This document shows, piece after piece, positions 1 through 8,359 of a stretch of DNA of 18,200 nt; within the stretch, counting starts at the first letter, position 1; every line of letters begins with the position of its first letter. The position numbers and the translations under genes are program-made. The stretch is from MGR-bin208 sp043779285 (GTDB lineage: Bacteria; Bacteroidota; Bacteroidia; Chitinophagales; Chitinophagaceae), in NCBI GenBank assembly GCA_043779285.1, contig JAYWEL010000221.1, positions 1 through 18,200 on the forward strand, given 5' to 3'. A model generated the notes under the pieces. That model was not told the origin of the DNA. It did no database searches and was given only the letters and a program-made list of their open reading frames with translations.

Positions 1-251
1 ACGCCAAAACTGCTTGTATGACTGCTTGTCCTACCGAAGCTATTGTATTTGGTAATGCACATGATTATGAAAGTAAGGTCAGCAAAATGCGTACGGATAA
101 TACATCCCGTTTGTTTTATGTAATTGAACAAATTCACACTTTACCAAACATAAGCTATCTGGCAAAAATTCGTAATACGGATGATGTGGAAGAAAAAGAA
201 GGTAGTCATGCTGCTGAAACAGGCGATAAGAAAACAGAGGCAACGCATTAA
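1..251 (+). CDS. actB: ActB C-terminus (alternative complex III Fe-S subunit), partial
   Basis: The reading frame is open from base 3 to the TAA at 249-251, so only about the last 82 residues are present; the start lies before the window. It begins with a CxxxCP motif (codons 15-29) followed by TEAIVFG, the typical end of a ferredoxin-like 4Fe-4S cluster site. The tail then carries RLFYVIEQIHTLPNISYLAKIRN, whose pattern is typical of the C-terminus of the ActB molybdopterin-oxidoreductase-like/Fe-S subunit. ActB sits on the periplasmic side of alternative complex III and relays electrons between the heme subunits and the membrane quinol sites. The next gene is actC, the expected order. The Fe-S relay role comes from the family; only the last cluster motif is visible here. 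Confidence 0.85.
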   Translation, partial: AKTACMTACPTEAIVFGNAHDYESKVSKMRTDNTSRLFYVIEQIHTLPNISYLAKIRNTDDVEEKEGSHAAETGDKKTEATH

Positions 252-372
252 TGAATTGCCTGAGCAATTAGAAAAGGGCTTGAATACTTGGAGTCTGTTA
301 AAGGACTACAAGAGAAAATATATAAAATAAAATGAGCTTGGGCATGAGCTTTAAGCAAAAAGCGTAAACAAT

Positions 373-1827
373 ATGGGATTACTCAGATACGAATCACAGG
401 TCAGACCGCCACTTGTTGTAGGAGAAAAATCTTATCACCAGGTAACGGAAGATATTTGCCGCCCGGTTGAAACAAAGCCATCCCGTTTGTGGTGGATCGG
501 TTTCGGTATATCCGTTGCAATGCTTCTGTTTGGTGTATATTCTGTTTATCGTGAAGTTACTTATGGAGTTGGGCAGTGGAACCTGAACAAAACCATCGGA
601 TGGGGTTGGGATATTACCAATTTCGTTTGGTGGGTTGGTATAGGTCATGCCGGTACCCTGATCTCCGCCATCTTATTATTATTCCGCCAGGGATGGAGAA
701 CGGGTGTGAACAGAGCAGCAGAAGCGATGACCATTTTTGCGGTTATGTGTGCCGGTCAGTTCCCTATCTGGCATATGGGTCGGGTATGGATGGCTTTCTT
801 TGTATTACCTTATCCCAATACCCGTGGACCATTATGGGTAAACTTTAACTCGCCACTTCTTTGGGATGTATTTGCAATTTCAACCTATTTCACCGTTTCT
901 TTATTGTTCTGGTATTCCGGTTTATTACCCGATCTGGCTACGTTGAGAGATCGTGCAAAAGAAAAATGGGCAAAACTTTTTTATGGGGTCTCTGCATTTG
1001 GATGGACAGGATCTACCAAACACTGGCAACGTCACGAAGCACTTTCATTGGTATTGGCCGGGTTAAGTACACCGCTGGTATTATCGGTACATACCATTGT
1101 ATCTTTTGACTTCGCAACTTCTGTAATTCCTGGTTGGCATACAACTATCTTCCCTCCATATTTTGTGGCAGGAGCTATCTTTTCTGGTTTTGCCATGGTG
1201 CAAACCTTATTGGTTATTACCCGTAAAGTATTGAGTTTAGAAGATTATATAACCATCGAACATATTGATGTAATGAACAAGGTTATTATTTTAACCGGTT
1301 CAATCGTTGGTATTGCATACCTGACCGAATTATTCATGGCATGGTACTCGGTGAACCCTTATGAGTGGTTCGCATTTAAAGAAAACCGGTTGAATTTATC
1401 CAGTCCATATGGATGGAGTTACTGGATCATGATGGGTTGTAACGTTTTATCTCCCCAGATTTTTTGGTTCCGCAAAATGAGAAGAAGCCTGTTAGTAACA
1501 TTCTTCATGTCGATCTTAGTAAATGTAGGTATGTGGTTCGAACGTTTCGTAATTATCGTAACCTCTATTTACAGAGATTATCTTCCTTCTTCGTGGAGCA
1601 CCTATTATGCGCCTACTATTTGGGAGGTTGGATTCTATATAGGAACATTTGGATTGTTCTTTACCTGTTATTTCTTGTTTGCAAAATACTTCCCGGTCAT
1701 TGCTATTGCCGAGATCAAACATATTTTGAAAAGAAGTGGTACATCATATAAAGAGAACATGGGTGCAATTGAAAAGCAAACGACCGAAGAGTTTGCTAAA
1801 GAACATGCACACGACCATAATGCTTAA
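373..1827 (+). CDS. actC: ActC, NrfD-like quinol-oxidising membrane subunit of alternative complex III
   Basis: This 484-residue polytopic membrane protein matches the NrfD/PsrC-like ActC subunit. It has a soluble N-terminus (about 1-38) with the ActC-like opening LLRYESQVRPPLVVGEKSY, then roughly nine to ten hydrophobic helices beginning near residue 39. Trp-rich loops such as NFVWWVGIGHAGTLISAIL follow, and the tail is His-rich (EHAHDHNA). In the family ActC holds a menaquinol site and anchors the periplasmic ActA/ActB subunits. The ATG at 373 is the first good start. There is no strong Shine-Dalgarno, which is normal for Bacteroidota. The 121-bp gap to actB contains no gene that I can support; it holds an 8-bp direct repeat, ATGAGCTT, at 332 and 344. 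Gene order supports the call strongly. Confidence 0.95.
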   Translation: MGLLRYESQVRPPLVVGEKSYHQVTEDICRPVETKPSRLWWIGFGISVAMLLFGVYSVYREVTYGVGQWNLNKTIGWGWDITNFVWWVGIGHAGTLISAILLLFRQGWRTGVNRAAEAMTIFAVMCAGQFPIWHMGRVWMAFFVLPYPNTRGPLWVNFNSPLLWDVFAISTYFTVSLLFWYSGLLPDLATLRDRAKEKWAKLFYGVSAFGWTGSTKHWQRHEALSLVLAGLSTPLVLSVHTIVSFDFATSVIPGWHTTIFPPYFVAGAIFSGFAMVQTLLVITRKVLSLEDYITIEHIDVMNKVIILTGSIVGIAYLTELFMAWYSVNPYEWFAFKENRLNLSSPYGWSYWIMMGCNVLSPQIFWFRKMRRSLLVTFFMSILVNVGMWFERFVIIVTSIYRDYLPSSWSTYYAPTIWEVGFYIGTFGLFFTCYFLFAKYFPVIAIAEIKHILKRSGTSYKENMGAIEKQTTEEFAKEHAHDHNA

Positions 1828-1915
1828 GATTCAATATGAATCTTTGAAAAATTGAAGAAGAACAGTTAACAAAATAAAAAGCCGATGTGATTAATCCGGC
1901 TAAAAGCTAAAAGAT

Positions 1916-2509
1916 ATGGCAATTAAAAAATTTGTTGTTGGATGTTTTGATGATGAAGCGGTATTATTTCCTGCAGTAAAAAATGTTCGTAAAGCAGGGT
2001 ATAAAATACATGATGTGTATACGCCTTTCCCCATTCATGGTTTAGATCATGTCATGGGTTTACGGGATACCAGTATTCATACAGCCGGCTTTATTTATGG
2101 CATCTCCGGAATGGCTACTGCATTGGGTTTCATTACCTGGACATTGACAACCGACTGGCCTTTAAATTTTGGCGGTAAGCCTTTCTTTTCTTTACCTGCA
2201 TGGATACCGGTAACTTTTGAATTGACCGTTTTATTTGCTGCGGTGGGTATGGTTTTAACTTTTTGCTATCTGTGTCAATTGGCACCTTTTGTTAAGAAAG
2301 ATCATTTTAACCTTAGATCAACAGATGACACATTTGTAATGGCGATTGAGTGTACCGAAAAAACAAATGAAGCAGAAGCGGTTGCTTTTTTAGAAAGCGT
2401 TGGAGCAAAAGAAGTAGACATACAATTGAAAGAAACAGAATGGTGGTTTGGTAGATATGACAGAAATGAAAGAATATTTGATAAGCAAATTGCTGAAACC
2501 GTCAGTTAA
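1916..2509 (+). CDS. actD: ActD, DUF3341 membrane subunit of alternative complex III
   Basis: The product is 197 residues. An N-terminal soluble alpha/beta part (about 1-55, starting KKFVVGCFDDEAVLFPAV) is followed by two transmembrane helices (about 60-82 and 98-122), then a cytoplasmic-type tail with a ferredoxin-fold-like pattern (about 135-190). This is the DUF3341 architecture of ActD. It is a structural subunit with no cofactor motif and is thought to help assemble or stabilise the quinol-oxidising core. The gene lies 88 bp after actC and 20 bp before actE, in the conserved actC-actD-actE order. The ATG at 1916 gives the usual family N-terminus. Confidence 0.93.
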   Translation: MAIKKFVVGCFDDEAVLFPAVKNVRKAGYKIHDVYTPFPIHGLDHVMGLRDTSIHTAGFIYGISGMATALGFITWTLTTDWPLNFGGKPFFSLPAWIPVTFELTVLFAAVGMVLTFCYLCQLAPFVKKDHFNLRSTDDTFVMAIECTEKTNEAEAVAFLESVGAKEVDIQLKETEWWFGRYDRNERIFDKQIAETVS

Positions 2510-2529
2510 TAAAATTTAATACAGCATCG

Positions 2530-3141
2530 ATGAAAAAAGTTTTTTTAATAGCAGGATTAATAACAACGACCATGGCGATGATGAGTTGTGGAGATAAAGT
2601 TCGACGTGACCCAGGTAAAGTGTATATGCCCGATATGGCTTATAGCCGTGCATATGAGACATATGCTTCCACGGAAAATCTGGATCAAAAGGGAATTCAT
2701 TATAATGCATTGCCTGTAAATGGTACCGTTGCAAGAGGCGATATGCCTGCTTATTCATTACAAAATGATTCAGCCGGTTATGTAGCATCTGCATCAGTAA
2801 AAAATCCATTACCGGCTTTGAGCGTAGAAGACAATACAGAGGCTGTAAGATTATATCTGATAAACTGTGGTATTTGTCATGGTAAAAAATTGGATGGAAA
2901 TGGTCCTTTATGGAATGATGGGAATGGCCCATATCCGGCAGCACCCAAAAATCTGTTAGCGGATGATATGAAGGCATTACCTGAAGGCACTATGTTTCAT
3001 TCGGCAACTTATGGAAAAGGACAAATGGGTTCTTATGCTTCTCAGTTGTCAACAAAGCAGCGTTGGATGGTGATTCATTATATTAAATCAATGCAGGCTG
3101 GCAAAACAGTTTCGACAGACAGCCTTGCTGTAGTAAAATAA
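2530..3141 (+). CDS. actE: ActE, monoheme cytochrome c lipoprotein of alternative complex III
   Basis: The 203-residue protein has a lipoprotein signal peptide (MKKVFLIAGLITTTMAMMSC, lipobox MMSC with Cys20), so it should be lipid-anchored on the periplasmic face. A single heme c site, CGICH, lies at 113-117. The likely distal Met ligand is Met166 in KGQMGSYASQL, which is the usual spacing for this cytochrome family. Residues 23-60 hold a DPGKVYMPDMAYSRAYETY segment that is characteristic of ActE. In the complex it would pass electrons towards the oxidase CuA site or a soluble carrier. The gene is 20 bp after actD and 29 bp before actF. Lipidation and the Met ligand are inferred from motifs. 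Confidence 0.94.
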   Translation: MKKVFLIAGLITTTMAMMSCGDKVRRDPGKVYMPDMAYSRAYETYASTENLDQKGIHYNALPVNGTVARGDMPAYSLQNDSAGYVASASVKNPLPALSVEDNTEAVRLYLINCGICHGKKLDGNGPLWNDGNGPYPAAPKNLLADDMKALPEGTMFHSATYGKGQMGSYASQLSTKQRWMVIHYIKSMQAGKTVSTDSLAVVK

Positions 3142-3170
3142 TTTTTTGAAGATATTATAAACCGTAACTG

Positions 3171-4397
3171 ATGACTTTACGACAAAAATTTGAGATTTCT
3201 AAGCGTTATAACCTGATCTCATTGGCATTAATGGCAGTTGGCATCTTGTCAATCATAGCTTTGTATTTAGCGTATGGTACAAGTACCGATACAAAAGAAC
3301 AAGCAAGATTCTGGGCTAGTTTATTACAAAACGGGGTTTATTTTCTGTTAGTGGTCAATGCGGCCATGTTCTTTATGTGCATTACTACATTGGCATGGGG
3401 CGGATGGCAAATGTCATTTCGAAGAGTTACTGAAGCAGTTTCTGCATCAGTTCCGGTAATTGGATTGATTTGCGGTGTAATATTATTAGCCATTGTATTT
3501 GGCGATAACCATGAAATATATCATTGGACCGATGCCGAGCATGTAAAACATGATCCGATATTAACAGCAAAATCCGGGTTTTTAAGTAAAAGTTTTTTCA
3601 CCATCTGGACTATCATCACACTCGTTTTGTGGTCTGGGCTGGGTTGGAAAATGAGACAACTTTCCCGTAGTATCGATGACAAGGCTTTGACAGTTGAAGA
3701 AGGTAAAAAATATATCTGGAAAAACACAGTATGGTCTGCGGCTTATTTGGCGTTTTTTGGTTTAACCGTTATGTCGTCTATCCCGTGGTTATGGGTCATG
3801 AGTATTGATGCACACTGGTATTCTACCATGTTTAGTTGGTACACGTTTGCCAGTTCATTTGTTGCGGGTGTAGCTTTAATAACATTGTTTGTCGTTTATC
3901 TGAAAAACAAAGGATATCTGGAATATACAACTGAAGAGCATTTACATGACCTGGGTAAATTTATGTTTGCCTTTTCCATCTTCTGGACCTACTTATGGTA
4001 TTCTCAGTTTATGTTGATCTGGTATGCAAATATTCCGGAAGAGACGGTATATTTTGTTCCAAGAATGAGAGGCGCATACAAAGGCATTTTTTATATGAAC
4101 CTGATTATCAATTTTGTTGCACCACTTTTATTATTAATGAAACGGGATTCAAAAAGAAATTATACAACGATTACGGTTTTGGCCATCGTTATTTTGTTTG
4201 GCCACTGGTTAGATTTTTTCATGATGGTTTTTCCGGCAATTTCCAGAGAGCAAGTACCGGTGATGTTATATGATTTTGGCATAGCCCTTGGATTTGTTGG
4301 TTTGATTATGTTCCTAACCGCTAGAGCATTGGCGAAGTCACCATTGATTGCTACAAACCATCCGTTTATAAAAGAAAGTATTATACATCATACATAA
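3171..4397 (+). CDS. actF: ActF, second NrfD-like membrane subunit of alternative complex III
   Basis: This 408-residue polytopic membrane protein is homologous in layout to ActC but lacks the long N-terminal arm. It has about ten hydrophobic segments, the first near residues 17-37. The loop after the third helix carries a short acidic/His-rich periplasmic insert (about 102-122, DNHEIYHWTDAEHVKHD), and a later segment contains FMFAFSIFWTYLWYSQFMLIWYANIPEET, which is highly characteristic of ActF. It is the second membrane half of the complex and may help in proton translocation; that role is from the family and not visible in the sequence. The stop at 4397 is 49 bp from coxB, consistent with an ACIII-oxidase supercomplex being co-expressed. 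Confidence 0.94.
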   Translation: MTLRQKFEISKRYNLISLALMAVGILSIIALYLAYGTSTDTKEQARFWASLLQNGVYFLLVVNAAMFFMCITTLAWGGWQMSFRRVTEAVSASVPVIGLICGVILLAIVFGDNHEIYHWTDAEHVKHDPILTAKSGFLSKSFFTIWTIITLVLWSGLGWKMRQLSRSIDDKALTVEEGKKYIWKNTVWSAAYLAFFGLTVMSSIPWLWVMSIDAHWYSTMFSWYTFASSFVAGVALITLFVVYLKNKGYLEYTTEEHLHDLGKFMFAFSIFWTYLWYSQFMLIWYANIPEETVYFVPRMRGAYKGIFYMNLIINFVAPLLLLMKRDSKRNYTTITVLAIVILFGHWLDFFMMVFPAISREQVPVMLYDFGIALGFVGLIMFLTARALAKSPLIATNHPFIKESIIHHT

Positions 4398-4446
4398 AGA
4401 CCGGACCTGAGAAAAACATTTTTAAAATTATCAATAGCTAAAGCAC

Positions 4447-5472
4447 ATGTCTACTTTTTTCATCATAGCGATTTTGGTTCTTGGTTTTCTGATCACATTT
4501 CAGATTGCCAAGGCAAGTGAATATGTTTCGGTTTTACGTGGAGAAGAAAAAACCATAAAACAGAATAATCGCATTAATGCCTTTTTGTTATTGGGATTCC
4601 TGATTGTGGGAATGATTGGTGTTTATTATTGCAACGAAATATTGAAAGGAAGAATATTGGGTGAGTCGGCTTCTTTGCAGGGCGAAAAAATAGATACGAT
4701 GCTGTATATAACCATTGCACTCACCGGAGTGGTTTTTGTCATTACACAAATTATCTTATTCTGGTTTGCATTTAAATATCAGCACTCTGATAAAAGAAAG
4801 GCATTTTACTATCCGCATAATAATAAATTAGAACTTATCTGGACCATTGTTCCGGCTATCGCATTAACCATTTTGGTTGGCTTTGGTTTGTTCTATTGGT
4901 TTCAAATTACCAGCGATGCACCGAAAAATGCAATGGTGGTAGAGGTTACGGGAAAGCAATTTAGTTGGGAGTTTCGTTATCCCGGTAAAGATGGAATTTT
5001 AGGTAAAAAATATTTTAAGAAAGTAAATGATGCAACAGGAAATCCGTTGGGTCAGTTATGGGAAGATGCGGCAAACCACGACGATATTTATACCACCCAG
5101 GAAGTGCATATTGTTGTTGGGAAACCCATACATCTAGTAATAAATGCAAAAGACGTTATTCATGATGTAGGATTGGTTCATTTTCGGATGAAGATGGACG
5201 CCGTTCCGGGAACACCGACCACGATGTGGTTTACGCCAAAGTTTACCACTAAGGAAATGAAAGAAAAACATGGCGAAGAGTTTGAATACGAAATTTCCTG
5301 CGATCAGATGTGTGGAAAAGGACATTACAGTATGAAAGGAATTGTAAAAGTAGAAACGCAACAGGAATTTGATCGTTGGTTGGCATCTAAGAAACCGCAG
5401 TACCTGGTTGCAAATCCAGATAAAGATCCTAGTACTAAAGTATTAGCTGAAGTACAAAAACAAGCGAAGTAA
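4447..5472 (+). CDS. coxB: Cytochrome c oxidase subunit II (CuA) with extra N-terminal helices
   Basis: The product is 341 residues. The C-terminal cupredoxin domain carries the full CuA ligand set: His239, Cys285, Cys289, His293 and Met296 (motif CDQMCGKGHYSM). The usual Glu between the cysteines (CxExC) is Gln287; that residue binds through its backbone carbonyl, so function is probably kept. The two canonical subunit II helices lie at about 85-108 and 128-152. Ahead of them are two further hydrophobic segments (about 2-22 and 44-62), giving four predicted helices rather than two. A 25-30 residue insert (about 183-212) sits between the first two beta strands of the CuA domain. CoxB receives electrons from cytochrome c or ActE. 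No heme c motif follows the CuA domain, so this is not a caa3-type fusion. Confidence 0.96.
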   Translation: MSTFFIIAILVLGFLITFQIAKASEYVSVLRGEEKTIKQNNRINAFLLLGFLIVGMIGVYYCNEILKGRILGESASLQGEKIDTMLYITIALTGVVFVITQIILFWFAFKYQHSDKRKAFYYPHNNKLELIWTIVPAIALTILVGFGLFYWFQITSDAPKNAMVVEVTGKQFSWEFRYPGKDGILGKKYFKKVNDATGNPLGQLWEDAANHDDIYTTQEVHIVVGKPIHLVINAKDVIHDVGLVHFRMKMDAVPGTPTTMWFTPKFTTKEMKEKHGEEFEYEISCDQMCGKGHYSMKGIVKVETQQEFDRWLASKKPQYLVANPDKDPSTKVLAEVQKQAK

Positions 5473-5493
5473 AAATTTGGATTTAGAACAAGG

Positions 5494-5544
5494 ATGAACG
5501 AGTATAAACAATTACAAGATATCTGTTTAAAAAACGAATTATGA
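5494..5544 (+). CDS. Possible 16-codon leader ORF coupled to coxA
   Basis: In the 68-bp gap between coxB and coxA an ATG at 5494, preceded by the Shine-Dalgarno-like AAGG, opens a 16-codon frame (MNEYKQLQDICLKNEL). It ends in a TGA at 5542-5544 that overlaps the coxA ATG at 5541 in an ATGA arrangement. This is the layout of translational coupling, but a frame this short can arise by chance and I recognise no peptide. Low confidence. Confidence 0.2.
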   Translation: MNEYKQLQDICLKNEL

Positions 5545-7355
5545 GTCACGATACACATCAACATACTGAAGGAATAGCTACTCAACATGTTCAACATGCA
5601 GAACATGGAGTACATCATCATAAAGAAAGCTTTGTAAGCAAATATATTTTCAGTCAGGATCACAAAACTATTGCGAAACAGTTTTTAATAACTGGAATTG
5701 TTTGGGCTATCATTGGTGGTTTATTCTCGGTACTATTTCGTTTACAACTAGGGTATCCCGATAAAACTTTTCCAATTCTTGAAACTGTATTTGGTCATTG
5801 GGGTAAAGGCGGGGTTATCAATCCGGAGTTTTATTATGCATTGATTACGATGCACGGAACCGTATTGGTTTTCTTTGTATTGACGGCCGGATTGAGCGGC
5901 ACCTTTGCAAACTTTTTGATTCCATTGCAAATTGGTGCAAGAGATATGGCTTCTCCATTCATGAATATGTTGTCTTATTGGTTTTTCTTTTTAGCCAGTG
6001 TAGTGATGTTATCTTCCCTTTTTGTACAAACCGGCCCTGCAGCTGGTGGTTGGACTTCATATGTGCCTTTAAGTGCATTAGGACAAGCTTCGGAAGGATC
6101 AAAAATTGGAATGGATCTGTGGATCACCAGTATGGCATTATTTGTTGTGTCTTCATTACTTGGAGGACTTAACTATATCACTACCATTTTGAATATGCGT
6201 ACTAAAGGGATGTCCATGACAAGATTGCCACTGACTATTTGGGCATTATTTTTCACAGCAACCTTAGGTGTATTATCATTCCCTGTATTGTTATCTGGTT
6301 TTATTCTATTATTATTTGACAGACACCTTGGATCCAGTTTTTATTTAAGTGATATTGTTGTAAACGGTCAGATACTTTCAAATGAGGGAGGAAGTGCCAT
6401 TCTTTACCAACATTTATTCTGGTTCCTTGGTCACCCCGAAGTTTATATTATTCTTTTACCTGCTATGGGTATGGTATCCGAAATATTAAGTGTCAATTCA
6501 CGTAAACCTATTTTTGGTTATATGGCCATGGTGGTATCTCTGTTTGCTATTACTATTCTGGCTTTCCTGGTATGGGCTCACCACATGTTTGTCACCGGAT
6601 TGAATCCGTTTCTGGGAGGTGTGTTTGTATTATTAACTTTATTAATTGCCGTTCCGTCTGCAATTAAAGTATTTAACTGGTTGACGACTTTATGGAGAGG
6701 GAATATTCGTTTAACTCCAGCCATGCTTTTTGCAATAGGCTTTGTAAGTTTATTTATTTCCGGCGGATTAACCGGTATCTTTTTAGGAAACTCTACATTA
6801 GATATTCATTTGCATGATACCAAGTTTGTGGTTGCTCACTTCCATATTGTAATGGGTGTGGCTTCATTCTTCGGAATGTTTGCAGGAGTTTATCATTGGT
6901 TCCCTAAAATGTTCGGCCGCTATCTGAATAATACGTTGGGTTATTTCCATTTCTGGGTAACCATTATCGGGGCTTATCTTATTTTCTGGCCAATGCACTA
7001 CGAAGGACTGGCTGGAGTTCCAAGACGTTACCTGGATGTAAGAGGATGGGCCACCTTCGATAAATTCCAGGTTTTGAATGAAATGATTACGATTGTTTCT
7101 ATCATTGTATTTGCTGTACAGTTAATGTTTGTATTCAATATTTTTTATAGCATTTTTAAAGGCCGGAAGGTGACAAATCTAAATCCTTGGAATGCAAACA
7201 CCTTAGAATGGACCACTCCACTAAGACCAGGGCATGGTAACTGGGTTGCTGAAATTCCGGAAGTGTATAGAGGAGCGTATGATTATGCAAAAGACGGAAG
7301 AGATTTTATTCCGCAAACAGAACCAATTGGACCAAATGAATCGGCAGATCATTAA
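5541..7355 (+). CDS. coxA: Cytochrome c oxidase subunit I (heme a / heme a3-CuB)
   Basis: The 604-residue, 12-helix heme-copper oxidase core carries all metal ligands. His105 (MHGT) and His435 bind heme a; His298 (HPEVY), His347 and His348 (WAHHMF) bind CuB; His433 binds heme a3 (VAHFH). Tyr302 of HPEVY is the cross-linked tyrosine. Glu300, Asp135 and Asn142 match D-channel residues and Lys376 (SAIKVFNW) matches the K channel, so this is an A-type oxidase able to pump protons. The N-terminus is unusual: nine histidines in the first 27 residues. The heme a3 loop reads HDTK where many oxidases have HDTY. The enzyme reduces O2 to water in the inner membrane. coxB precedes it and the accessory and small-subunit genes follow. 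Confidence 0.98.
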   Translation: MSHDTHQHTEGIATQHVQHAEHGVHHHKESFVSKYIFSQDHKTIAKQFLITGIVWAIIGGLFSVLFRLQLGYPDKTFPILETVFGHWGKGGVINPEFYYALITMHGTVLVFFVLTAGLSGTFANFLIPLQIGARDMASPFMNMLSYWFFFLASVVMLSSLFVQTGPAAGGWTSYVPLSALGQASEGSKIGMDLWITSMALFVVSSLLGGLNYITTILNMRTKGMSMTRLPLTIWALFFTATLGVLSFPVLLSGFILLLFDRHLGSSFYLSDIVVNGQILSNEGGSAILYQHLFWFLGHPEVYIILLPAMGMVSEILSVNSRKPIFGYMAMVVSLFAITILAFLVWAHHMFVTGLNPFLGGVFVLLTLLIAVPSAIKVFNWLTTLWRGNIRLTPAMLFAIGFVSLFISGGLTGIFLGNSTLDIHLHDTKFVVAHFHIVMGVASFFGMFAGVYHWFPKMFGRYLNNTLGYFHFWVTIIGAYLIFWPMHYEGLAGVPRRYLDVRGWATFDKFQVLNEMITIVSIIVFAVQLMFVFNIFYSIFKGRKVTNLNPWNANTLEWTTPLRPGHGNWVAEIPEVYRGAYDYAKDGRDFIPQTEPIGPNESADH

Positions 7356-7389
7356 TTGATTTGTACAACATAAATAGTTATTTGAAAAA

Positions 7390-7408
7390 ATGATACATAA
7401 AGTATCAT
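7390..7408. repeat. 7-bp inverted repeat between coxA and ctaB
   Basis: ATGATAC (7390-7396) and GTATCAT (7402-7408) form a perfect dyad around ATAAA, 29 bp ahead of the ctaB start. No T-run follows, so it is not an intrinsic terminator. It could be an operator or an mRNA hairpin; chance occurrence in AT-rich DNA is possible. Confidence 0.3.
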
Positions 7409-7436
7409 TGAATAAATTAAAACATTTTCAGAAAGG

Positions 7437-8336
7437 ATGAACAATCCAGCAACACAGTACGGTGAAAATAAATTGACAGGTTTAATAAAAGACTACCTGC
7501 AACTTATAAAACCATCGCTGACTATCATGGTTGTTTTTTCCAGTGTGATCTGCTATTTATTGGCGCCACATATTTTTTTCAATCTGAAAATGATTGTATT
7601 GCTCTTTGTAGGCGGGTTTTTAGTTACAGGCAGTGCCAACACTATTAATCAGGTAGTTGAAAAAGATACGGATGCATTAATGAAGAGAACCAGCAGCAGG
7701 CCCATTGCATCGCAACGCATGAGTGTAATACATGGCTGGGCTTTTGCCATCATAACTGGTATGCTCGGGGTATTTATCCTTGGATTCTTTTTCAACTGGT
7801 TAGCAGCCGGTTTGGCAGCATTCGGTTTGTTTCTGTATGCATTTATTTATACGCCCTTGAAAAAAATAAATTCAATGGCTGTATTGATGGGTGCTCTTCC
7901 CGGAGCATTACCTTGTTTGATTGGATGGGTGGCAGGAACGAATGAACTATCAACGGGTGGATGGGTTTTATTTGGCATGCAATTTATCTGGCAGTTCCCA
8001 CATTTTTGGGCTATTGCCTGGGTTGCACACAAAGATTATTCTGCTGCCGGATTTAAATTATTGCCTAGTGAGGCAGGACCCACAAAGTTCACTGCTTTAC
8101 AAACAATAGTTTATTCTGCACTGATGATACCCATCGGGTTAATGCCATTTTTTATTGGCATGAGCGGAATGGTTAGTTTAGGAATCGTATTTATTGCAAA
8201 TTTATTCATGGTATTGCAAGCAGTCCGATTATATAAAGAGATGGATGTAAAAGCAGCGAGACGGGTAATGTTTAGCAGTTATATTTATTTACCCATCGTT
8301 TTCTTTGCTTTATTGGCCGATAAAATAGTAATGTAG
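7437..8336 (+). CDS. ctaB: Heme O synthase (protoheme IX farnesyltransferase)
   Basis: This 299-residue UbiA-superfamily prenyltransferase adds the farnesyl group to heme b to make heme O, the precursor of heme a for CoxA. The first Asp-rich substrate loop is NQVVEKDTDALMKRTSSRP (71-89), with the MxRTxxRP signature of the CyoE/CtaB family. The first Asp of the generic NxxxDxxxD pattern is Glu75, and Asp79 is conserved. About nine hydrophobic helices follow, with a later Trp/His-rich loop FIWQFPHFWAIAWVAHKDY that is also diagnostic. The ATG at 7437 is preceded by GAAAGG. The gene sits between oxidase subunit genes, consistent with co-assembly. Confidence 0.96.
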   Translation: MNNPATQYGENKLTGLIKDYLQLIKPSLTIMVVFSSVICYLLAPHIFFNLKMIVLLFVGGFLVTGSANTINQVVEKDTDALMKRTSSRPIASQRMSVIHGWAFAIITGMLGVFILGFFFNWLAAGLAAFGLFLYAFIYTPLKKINSMAVLMGALPGALPCLIGWVAGTNELSTGGWVLFGMQFIWQFPHFWAIAWVAHKDYSAAGFKLLPSEAGPTKFTALQTIVYSALMIPIGLMPFFIGMSGMVSLGIVFIANLFMVLQAVRLYKEMDVKAARRVMFSSYIYLPIVFFALLADKIVM

Positions 8337-8359
8337 AACAAAAATTATTTGTGATAGAT

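Noticed and set aside
332..351. ATGAGCTT direct repeat upstream of actC
   Set aside because: Only 8 bp, two copies, no symmetry or promoter context; likely chance.
5437..5472. Heme c domain fused to CoxB (caa3 type)
   Set aside because: No CxxCH occurs after the CuA motif; the protein ends shortly after the cupredoxin domain.
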